DNA of 27,400 nt, from NCBI GenBank assembly GCA_014621425.1, contig JAANBB010000489.1, positions 1-27,400 of the forward strand, given 5' to 3'. This DNA comes from Cylindrodendrum hubeiense. Its lineage: Eukaryota; Ascomycota; Sordariomycetes; Hypocreales; Nectriaceae. Each line of letters begins with the position of its first letter. Position 1 is the first letter of the stretch. Of this stretch, positions 1 to 8,448 are shown piece after piece. Both the position numbers and the translations under genes were made by a program. The notes beneath the pieces are model-generated. The model worked only from the letters and a program-made list of their open reading frames with translations. It was not told where the DNA came from and ran no database searches.

Positions 1-458
1 TCACTCACCACCAACGCTTCCCCGGCTGGCCGTGCATTTCATCGACAGCCTCACAGCGCCCTTCACCCCCCAGTTTGTGTGTGGATAAAAACCGCCCGAG
101 GCCGCTCAACACGCGACACCCGAACACCTTCCTACGCGCTCGCATCACTTCCTCCTGGCCTCCTCCCGGTTTCTCCGTTGGCCATATCTGACTACGGAAT
201 CGCTCCTCGGTGGCTTACACCTTCGCCGCTTCACTATCAATCAGGCGCGCAGCCTTGTCGCGACCGCAAAGGCTCCAGCACGCACAGTCAGCTTCTGTTC
301 GAAGTCGAACGGAAAGACCACCTGCCCCTCGCTACCTCGCCGAAGCAGCCTTTGAACGACCTCTACGGTCAAGGAGTTCATCTCAGCAAAGAAATTCGCC
401 CCGAAAATTAAGGGTAGGCACCTGTGAATATTAAGGCTCACGCGCTATCCCCTTTCCT

Positions 459-672
459 GTGAGTATCCTCTTAAGTCCTCTAGTCACTCCCCTCACAGCA
501 CCATCCGTTTCGTCATATGACAATTTGATGCTTCGATCGATCGATCGATGAGTGGTGGTTGGCCAATCACACTCCTGCTTGATATCCCGGGACAAATTTC
601 GTTTTGAATCTTCCCTCATTTATTCGCCATCATATTGTTGTCATACTGATCATTTCTTCTTCCTCTACACAG
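459..672 (+). other. possible 5'-UTR intron of frq
   Basis: A good donor, GTGAGT at 459-464, is followed by a pyrimidine-rich acceptor ending CTACACAG at 672. Removing it would delete the GATC element and the three upstream ORFs in 517-607 from the mature leader. A second pyrimidine-rich acceptor, ending TTAG at 840, could be used instead with the same donor. The call rests only on splice-site appearance and on the known intron-containing leader of Neurospora frq. Confidence 0.3.
535..552 (+). promoter_or_regulatory. tandem GATC element, candidate white-collar site
   Basis: The bases gatcgatcgatcgatgag contain three overlapping copies of GATCGA about 300 bp before the frq start. GATC/GATCGA-type repeats are the reported core of sites bound by the White Collar complex in Neurospora light- and clock-controlled promoters, including frq. 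Location and motif agree, but binding is inferred. If the possible intron 459-672 is real, the element would lie inside transcribed sequence. Confidence 0.4.
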
Positions 673-833
673 GGTGTATTGACCTCTTCACGTCGGGCTC
701 TACGTCACTACTCCAAGCCCCTGGTACTTATACGCACCAGAGCCAGTCTAAATTGTTTTGAGAAGTTCTCCTCATAGTTTTGCTTGATAATGACAGCCGG
801 TTTCTTGTCAACTTCAAGTCCAACCTCTCTTCT

Positions 834-935
834 ATGTTAGGACCATGTCCTCAACCGAAGGAAAATCGCATGGAACTCAACCACCCACGACTGGCCACCC
901 TCTCCCACGACGGGCTTCGCCTTCGAAATCCGTGA
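834..935 (+). promoter_or_regulatory. upstream ORF overlapping the long-FRQ start
   Basis: An ATG at 834, 11 nt before the frq start at 845, opens a 33-codon frame that is out of frame with frq and stops at 933-935. A 16-codon upstream ORF (790-840) lies just before it. Ribosomes using the 834 start would bypass the 845 start and end well before the conserved internal start at 1130, so the element could favour the short FRQ form. If an intron ends at the TTAG at 840, this ATG would be spliced away. Confidence 0.4.
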
Positions 936-3869
936 CACTGCGTCACCACCTCTTGGCCCGTGATGCCTCATATCGAGGCATGCCGGGCTCTGCCCTGGTG
1001 AAGGAGACAACGCCCATACTGCCTCGCCGAATCTCCTCGAGCGAAAGCCACGATACCGGGCCTAGTGATCCCAAGAATTGGTTTGATCAGTCAAACGAAA
1101 ACCCGACGGCAACTTTTGACAACACTGCCATGGATGGTAATGAACAATGGTCTTGTCGATTGTTCTCAATATGTGACTAACTCAGTCCCAGTTGACCCTC
1201 CCTTCTTCCAAAAAGAGTCAGATTCATCCAATGAGGATAAACCCTTCAGTTATGGTCACCAGTTAGCCCGTCCGAAAGCCCAGACAGTGCAAAGCAGCAG
1301 TGCAGATGACTATCGAAGCGTCATCGACGACCTGACGATCGAAATCCAGCGTTTGAAGGAGGAGTTAAAGCGGTATAAGCAATTAGGCCCAGACATGCTC
1401 AGAAAAGAGAAGCTGTTCGAGATCAAGGTCCATGGGCTACCTAATACGAAAAAAAGGGAACTCGAGGCAACACTAAGAGACTTCGCCGCCGGCCTCGGAA
1501 GCTCGCCGGGTGGATCATCTTCGCAAAGGAACAACAAGTCATCTCGTCACACCACCCGCGATCACATGTACTCTGCATCAGGATCCATGTCAAAGCATGC
1601 ATCCTCGACGACCGACTCTCACTTCAGGCCCACTGATTCCGCCTACGCGTCGATGTCTACCGGTGCCAAGTCTGGCGGATCTCTGGTTCGTCCCATGATG
1701 GTGGGCTCAAAGGATGCAAATGAGAAGAAAGTCCAGAGTTACTTGCGAGATATTCCCGAAGGCCTTTATCCACGACAAATGATCATGACAGAGAGAGAGA
1801 GAAAGAAGCTCGTAGTTCGTCGTCTTGAACATCTCTTTACTGGGAAGATCGGTGGTCGTCATGCGCAAAAGACTCAACCAACATCACAAGATGGCGAGGT
1901 CGTTCAACCTATCACAGTTGACGCACAAATCCGACCAGCAATCACACCACATCAACCCCCGCGCGTTAAACTAGAGGCGATGCGTGAAGCCAAGATCATT
2001 CCCTCCGAGCAACCATCTGAGCATTCTGACAAGAAGAGCCGCTCAAGAGATAATGTATCTACCTTCAACTCCCACGGCGATCAGACAGAGTCTGGTGGCA
2101 ATGACAACGCCACAAGCTTCAGGGCAAATCCTTCTCCTCCGTTACCACCGCCGGCACCAGAGCAGCGGCCCACGCGGCCCCGAGATCTGGATCCCGACCG
2201 CACTCAAAATCCATCAGAAAACATGGACTACATTCGACACCTCGGTCTAGTCCCCCCGGAACTGTCAGTGGGGCAGAAGATGGCACCTGAACCTGTCCAC
2301 ACTGATGCCGATGGATGGGTCTACTTAAATCTCCTCTGTAACCTGGCTCAGCTCCACATTATCAATGTCACCCCCGAGTTTGTTCGAGTAGCTGTCTCCG
2401 AGTTCAGCTCGAAATTCCAGCTGTCCTCCGACGGCCGCAAGATTCGCTGGCAAGGCGGGCCACGAGGAACCAAGTTTAGCAGCGACAGCTCCGGATACAG
2501 TTCACAGCAGAGCCCCTCCTATGATACAGATGATTCAAATACGAAAACACGCAAGCGTCAGAAGGTGGTTCGTTCGGCGGAAGACGGCTTTCAGGCAGGA
2601 ACCTCAACCAAGAAAGCTTCCAAATTCGGTAACCAAAACCAAGGTCCCTTCGAGAGCTTTCATTATAAACCGATCCTTGTCCGACGAGGTTCTTCAACAT
2701 CCATGAACGAGACACTTTCCTCTGCTGGACCTCCGGAGGACAGTAATATTGAAGACTCACGCTGGGGCATGAGTGGTTCCGGCACATCAAATCGGAAGAA
2801 GCGCCGCCATGACGGCGCCATCATCTACTACAGTGGCGCACCTTTCTGCACGGATTTGTCGGGTGATCCAGGAGACATTTCCACATCATCAAACATGCAT
2901 ACAGACAATCAAACCACGCATGATCTTCAATACCAGCCGCTTCTCAACCGCTCTCCATCTGGGAAAACATATTCTGGGTCCTTTCTCAACGATAGGCCAT
3001 TAAGCGATAGAGGATACTTTCTACGGTCTAGCTCAGAAATGAATATCGATGGTGGTGAGAATGCCCCGGCGTTGACCGTTGATGACGTTGAGGAGTCAAG
3101 CGATGTCGAGCTGGACCTCGCCTGGTCAATCGAAAATCAATACATAGGACTTCAGCCCTTGGAGCCGTGTGGTCTTGGCGGTATCCGGCCAGATGACCAC
3201 TTCGTGGTGGTTGTCAATACCAAACGGCCAAAACAAGATATGATCCCGACGGGTTTATCACATCAGCAACCGGGTTCAGATGAAAGGACCGATGCCATGA
3301 TCCGTCGATTGACTGCTATGTCGACGTCGTCGCCTGACGTCAGTGCTTTCAGAAAGGCACCAAATCACGAAATCCGACCCCTGGGTATTGAGTATGTGTC
3401 TGGCGGGATCAAGCGTCTTAAGCCAGTCTCACTCCCACCACCGGCCATGTTCGTCCCGCCGTTCAGTTCCGATGACTCCACGTCAGATGACATGTTTGCA
3501 TCAGAATCCGTATCGGATTTTTCATCGTCCGATGAGTTGATGAGCCGGCTTGCAAATCCCCACCAGTCCAAGGACTACCCTGATGGGGTTGATCTCAGCA
3601 GCGGTGATGAAGATGGCGATGATCCATACGATTCACCTGGCGAACACAACATGTACGATATCAGCGGAAATGTTAACGCCCAGGTGCTACCAAATCGATC
3701 TATCTCACGACGGAGGTCCAGTAGTAGTGCTGCAGCGGCGGCAGGAACAGCCCGCGAGGGGAGTAAGAGTACCACTGCAGAGAGAATTCCCTTCCGGGAT
3801 GAAAAGTCTGCAGTAATTTCTGAAGGAAGTGCGAGTGGGTACAGCACCAGCGAGGAGGAGAGCTCTTGA
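845..3869 (+). CDS. frq: FREQUENCY circadian clock protein
   Basis: Exons are 845-1136 and 1192-3869, giving 989 residues, the length of Neurospora FRQ as I recall it. The 55-bp intron has donor GTAATG, branch tgactaac (1174-1181) and acceptor CCCAG, and splicing restores the conserved MDVDPPFFQKE block. FRQ is the scaffold of the negative limb of the fungal clock: with FRH and casein kinase 1 it inhibits the White Collar complex. Visible blocks are a coiled coil from about residue 137 (VIDDLTIEIQRLKEELKRYK), KKLVVRRLEHLFTGK near 300 and WVYLNLLCNLAQLH near 471 (matching the casein-kinase-interacting regions), a basic KTRKRQK patch near 550 (likely nuclear localisation signal), the YYSGAPFCTDLSGDPGD block near 645, PDDHFVVVV near 763, and a Ser/Asp/Glu-rich tail. 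M96 aligns with Neurospora M100, the short-FRQ start. The identification is firm. Confidence 0.97.
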
Positions 3870-4610
3870 ATGACCAAGGACACTCCTCCCAACGACATGT
3901 TTCTTTACGTTTTGAATGACAAAGCCTCGATCTAAATGAAAGCTCCTAGGCGAGGAGTTGTTGGATCACAGCATTTCATATTCCTCTAGGGGGACAAGCG
4001 GTCTTGTCATCACCTTGTTTTCAATATTTTTATTCTGTCTAAAGATGGAGTCTTTGTCATGGATGACGCGGGAAGGCCCCTTTTGCATTTTGCTTGGCGT
4101 TCTGGCGGCGGGAGGGATACTCATTTTCCGGGCTGGTTCTTTGGTGCGCCCTTATTCCCCCTTGTGTGTTAAAGTTATTCGCTTCCGGAAAGATGGCAAT
4201 GAAACTTGCCTGGGAAAAATTTGGAAAAGCGCATACCTATTGTGTATCATGAGAAATGATTTATTGCATAGCGCTGAACAATGATGAAGCGAATTCGAAC
4301 ATATTATCAGTGATCATGTCACCTTGTTCCATAGTAAATTCAGTAATGACCAGACAAATCTGGAATATGTAACCATCTCTATGCTTGTTCCATATACTCT
4401 AAGTTTATCGAGCTAAGAAGGACACATTTCGTCATCAGTCCTTGGAACAGAAGACCTGTTCCATCAGTAACTACTTCGACGCGAACCGGTAGATAGGCTC
4501 ACTCATCCTAACTCACTTTAGCACCTTCAACATCCAAATCTGAAGACGAAACGCAGCTAAAACATCCAACTACCAACCCAGGAAACGCTGTATTCCCAAA
4601 AACCAACACA

Positions 4611-4823
4611 ATGTGCGAGATGCCATGGTGCCAAGGCGTCCCTCTCCATGACAGCATCGGTAAGGAGATGCCGCTGGTTAGTCCGTCGCGTGTTAACGCC
4701 CAGGGACATGCCAAGTCTGATGACGTTGAGGAATCATCAGGAGCGGCAACAGTGACGATAGGGGATGAGTGGACACTAACTATTCGCCTGGACATTATCA
4801 GATTCGAGGATTCCCAAATGTAG
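4611..4823 (+). CDS. small hypothetical ORF, doubtful
   Basis: This is a single-exon ATG frame of 70 residues with no recognised domain. The start follows A/C-rich sequence (aaccaacacaATG), an acceptable fungal start context. Two short stretches, VNAQ and DDVEESS, match pieces of the upstream FRQ protein in the same reading frame and nearly the same codons, but in swapped order. This could be chance, or a trace of an old partial duplication. Nothing else supports expression, so it may well be non-coding. Confidence 0.18.
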   Translation: MCEMPWCQGVPLHDSIGKEMPLVSPSRVNAQGHAKSDDVEESSGAATVTIGDEWTLTIRLDIIRFEDSQM

Positions 4824-5555
4824 CTATTATCTTCGATACAAGCGATGCGACTTGAAAGTCATTCGTACCAGAGTTCAGCATGGGTCTGGTAAGCAGGCGA
4901 TAGCGGCTGATGGGGATAGTGGTGATGTCTACGGTGGCGATATGAGAAGCAATCGGGCAAGGGGATCACCATGAGTGCGGCTCCTTAGTAGCAAGAATCA
5001 TGGCCACTGCGCCAAATAACGACATCACGTCTACCCAAGGGCAACCTCTCCAGATTATACTGACAGATAGAGAAACGAATACCTGATATAAATTAGAACC
5101 TCCTTGTATCAAGCAGATATGCCTCTTCTCATCATAGGCTAACACGAATTTGCTTGTTGTTTCGAATTCTAAGCTGAACAAGCCACAACCATCCTCGCGA
5201 GAGTCGCAGAATGTTCCAACTCAATAAGCACGCATGCAATAAAATCAAGAACGGCTATGTTTGTTGCGCAGAGCGAGGTCTGTATCGAAATCCCTTCGCC
5301 AAGACTCTAACGCAATGTTCGTCGGTCTGCCTAGCATGTTCAACACCATACCCGGTCTCCAGAATGGGCCTGTGCCAGTCTATCTACAATACAATAAACA
5401 AACCAATGATACGCCCACGAAAACTGCACCCAATTTACAGCCTTGTTAATGCCCATTCCTTTTGAGAGAATTCCGCCCCCCTGCGGGTATTTGTATCCTA
5501 TTCAATCTTGGCTCGGGGGGTGTAAAGTTACCTGGGTGTCAAAGATGTCGCGTCA

Positions 5556-5563
5556 TCACGTGA
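5556..5563. promoter_or_regulatory. TCACGTGA E-box palindrome
   Basis: The eight-base palindrome TCACGTGA lies about 137 bp before the start of the prenylcysteine oxidase gene and is followed four bases later by TACGTCA, a CRE/ATF-like half site. TCACGTGA is the preferred form for Cbf1-type bHLH proteins in fungi, and ACGTCA suits bZIP factors. Position and motif support a promoter role, but no factor is proven. Confidence 0.35.
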
Positions 5564-5699
5564 CAATACGTCACCCCATCCGCCGTCCAGCCCGCGTCAT
5601 CTTCCGTGTGTCAGACGAGAGCTTCGACAGCGTCGTCCTTGCTTACGGTTTACTCCTTTGAGACTCAATTTTCGACGCTTAACCCGCCCTTACAGCAAT

Positions 5700-7629
5700 A
5701 TGCGGTCTTCTTGGGGGTCATACCTCCCTCTACTTGGTGCGATTGCCAGTGCTCCCGTCAACGGAGCTAGTGAGGTCAAGAATGTTGCAATCATCGGTAT
5801 GTCCTGTGAACTGGGTTATTTTCAGAATGCTGCCCTGTCACCAATACTGTGGTGTCTATTCCTCTCTCTATCGGATCCTTCTTGCTCGGTCCACTTCGAT
5901 TCGAGACTTGAGAGGCTTTTTGACATGTCACTGCCACTGCTAAGTACGTGATGCTAACACAAGCTCATAGGCGCTGGTGCGGCGGGTTCCTCGGCAGCAT
6001 ATCACCTCCAGAAATATGCCGAAGAGGAGGGGTTGTCTGTCAACATCACCATTTTTGAGAAGACCCATCACATCGGTGGCCGTACTCTCACCGTCGATGC
6101 CTTCGATGAACCCTCCCAGCCAATTGAGCTGGGTGCATCAATCTTCGTCTCCATCAACCACATCTTGTATAATGCAAGCCAGGAGTTCAGTCTCCCAATA
6201 CGCGAGCCCTACGATCCAGAGAAAGGTTCCATCACTGCTATTTGGAATGGCCAAGAGTTCGTCTTCGAGACGGCGGAGGGTTCCTCGTGGTGGTGGGATG
6301 TCGGCAAGATGTGGTGGAAGTATGGCCTGGCGCCTTACAAGGCGGTTAAACTCGTGAACAGTGTCGTCGGAAAATTCATGCAGATGTATGAGGCGCCGCA
6401 TTTCCCCTTCCAGTCGCTCAACGAGAAGGCATTCGAACTTGGCCTCTTGGATGCTACTGGGGTGACTGGAGAGCAATTCCTCGCTCAAAACAATGTTTGT
6501 GCTTCGACAGGGAGGGTATTGCAAACCCCAGCTAACACTTGTTCAGATTGATGCACGATTCGGCCGTGACATTCTACAAGCTGCAACAAGAGTCAACTAT
6601 GCCTCAAACTTGGCCTATATCCACGGTCTAGAGACCATGGTAAGTACCGTCTCTTGTAGCAAAACGCTCGTGCTAATCTCCGGGTAGGTATCTTTTGCGA
6701 CCGATGGCGCCCTCGCAGTTCGGGGTGGAAACTGGCAAATCTTTGACACAATGGTGCGCGTCAGTGGAGCTTCGGTGTATCGCAACACATCGGTGACGTC
6801 CATCTCAGCCATCCAGAAGAAGACCGATAACTCTTCACCCGAGTACCTCATTTCAACGAGGGATAGCGGTGTGGAATCCAGTTCGCCTGATAAATACGCG
6901 ATTGGCTTTGACAACGTCATCGTCGCATCCCCTTGGCAATTTAGTCACATCAGTGCCGAAGGGGGGATACTCCAGCGTCATATTGACGAGATTCCGTACA
7001 CGAAGCTCCATGTCACACTGTTCGCTTCGCCGCTGAAGCTCGATCCTGAGTTCTTTGGACTCAGTCCTGGAAGCAAAGCACCCAGCAGCGTTTATACGAC
7101 GCTAGCTGAGGGTGAGGAGCCCAAGCAAGGAGCTAACGGCGTTGGCAGTACTGGATTCTATTCCGTCAGCACCCTGAAGACGGTGGTAAACCCAAAGACT
7201 GGGAAGCTTGAGTATGCATACAAGATCTTTTCTGCCCAGCCCGTGACTCCTGGATTTCTGTCTAAAATCCTAGGCGCGGAAATTCCGGACAGTTTTGTTG
7301 GTGCAAAGGGAGAGGAAGGCGACGAGGCAGTTGTCGAGCCAATCTCATGGTACCACCCCTACTGGTTCTACTCGTACCCCATCCCGCTTCCTCGGGTCAC
7401 GTTCCAGGATCCCATCATCGGTGATGGTATTTACTACACATCTGGAATTGAAAGTTTCATCTCGACTATGGAGACGAGCGCGTTGATGGGCAAGAACGTA
7501 GCTAGGTTGATTGCTGATGACTTTGCCGGCATCTCGCGGAAGGTTACTGAGGCGGCTCCTGGTGAGCCCGTTGAGCCTATTGGAGACAAAGAAGAGGGTA
7601 TCCGCAAGCAGGAGCCTGTTGAACTCTGA
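5700..7629 (+). CDS. prenylcysteine oxidase/lyase-like flavoprotein
   Basis: Exons are 5700-5796, 5971-6494, 6547-6639 and 6688-7629, giving 551 residues. Introns are 174, 52 and 48 bp with donors GTATGT, GTTTGT and GTAAGT and clear gctaac/gctaat branch sites. The protein has a hydrophobic N-terminus resembling a secretory signal (about residues 1-23), a Rossmann FAD motif GAGAAG at 33-38, the second nucleotide-binding piece IFEKTHHIGGRT around 60-70, and a C-terminal flavin segment (SGIESFISTMETSALMGKNV). Prenylcysteine oxidases release the prenyl aldehyde and free cysteine from farnesyl- or geranylgeranylcysteine during turnover of prenylated proteins, in the lysosome in animals. A vacuolar or secretory location here is inferred. 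A candidate polyadenylation signal lies at 7781. Related amine-oxidase-fold enzymes are the main alternative. Confidence 0.88.
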
Positions 7630-8448
7630 TTGGATACATTGAGCTATTGAGCTAATTCACTTGACTACCTGTCCGCCTTTTGGGACATTTGAGGGATGAT
7701 TGCGTTTGGAATGATTCGTTGGGTTAGCTATTCACAGACTGAGACTGAGACGTGTGAAGGATATTGTTTGGGAAACTTTGAATAAATTGCCAAAGTTCTG
7801 ACACAAGATGTGAAGAAGAAGCTTGCGCATTGCACGCCTGTTAAACAATCAAATCCATTCTGCTGTGTAGGTAGACGAGGAGATATGTCGGATGTACAAG
7901 TTACCCAAGTTCTGGAACAGGTGGGTGAGAGTGTGGGTGAGAGTGGGTGGGTAGATTGCCGATCAAGTGTGGCGCACCACGGGGTTGCTCTGGTTGCTCC
8001 GGTTGCTCAAGTTAGCAGCGCCACACGTCACCTGTGGCGAAAATGACCACCTCCTTCCCCCCCTTCCCCCCTCACCCCTCCAACCAGCTAGAGGAAAGTA
8101 CACAAAAAGGCAGCCGCGGTTTGTTATGACGCACCTTGTCTCTCCCGCCTGTTGGCCTAACTCTGCTTGATCCTGGTTATTTGATCATCCCGTCGCCACC
8201 CAACGCTCATCCCGCCTGCCTGCCCGCCTGCCTACCTTGCTGGAGGACCCTGGAAATAATCATCTTGCCTAGTGGCCTCTGCCTTGCGACATACTTATAC
8301 CTGTCAAGCATCATCGTCGGCTTCTTCGATCCTTCCTTTCTCCCTCCTGCATCTCCCATGAACAGCGCTGCGACTGCTTGAGCGAAGCATACTCACACTC
8401 CCTCCCGCAAGCTGCGACAGTCCGCCTATCGCTCCTTCACTTGTCAGC
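7630..8448 (+). other. spacer: 3' UTR of oxidase gene and vid27 promoter
   Basis: No gene was recognised. The first part is the oxidase 3' UTR with AATAAA at 7781-7786. The middle holds short imperfect tandem repeats: a gtgggtgaga-type repeat at 7921-7951, three ggttgctc-like units near 7983-8010, and cctgcctgcccgcctgcc near 8216-8233. From about 8200 the sequence is C/T-rich, as expected of a fungal promoter and 5' UTR before the start at 8449. Confidence 0.6.
7781..7786 (+). terminator. candidate polyadenylation signal of oxidase gene
   Basis: AATAAA lies 152 nt after the stop codon of the prenylcysteine oxidase-like gene in A/T-richer sequence. The position is reasonable for a fungal 3' UTR. 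Fungal genes often use degenerate signals, so this is only a candidate. Confidence 0.4.

Larger units (their letters stand above)
1..844 (+). promoter_or_regulatory. frq upstream region and 5' leader
   Basis: No protein gene was recognised here. The stretch lies directly before the frq start. It contains an A-rich TATA-like patch (ggataaaaacc, near 83-93) in otherwise C/T-rich sequence, a run of overlapping GATC motifs at 535-552, and several short ATG-initiated upstream ORFs (517-528, 528-551, 548-607, 790-840 and 834-935). Neurospora frq is known to have a long, spliced leader with upstream ORFs, so a transcribed leader is expected. The transcription start cannot be placed from the sequence alone. 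Confidence 0.6.
3870..5699. other. spacer between frq and the prenylcysteine oxidase gene
   Basis: This stretch holds the frq 3' UTR, then sequence with no recognised gene, then the upstream region of the next gene. Only short open frames are present, and the longest near the frq end begins with TTG rather than ATG. Two TCGATC motifs flank the frq stop (3695-3700 and 3927-3932). An AATAAA is at 5393-5398. A 70-codon ATG frame at 4611-4823 is listed separately. Confidence 0.6.

Noticed and set aside
79..434. Open frames in the frq upstream region
   Set aside because: They begin with GTG, overlap each other in different frames and have no recognisable protein character; the stretch reads as promoter and leader.
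3958..4284. 108-codon frame after frq with hydrophobic segments
   Set aside because: It starts with TTG, lies in the expected frq 3' UTR, and has no supporting start context or splice signals.
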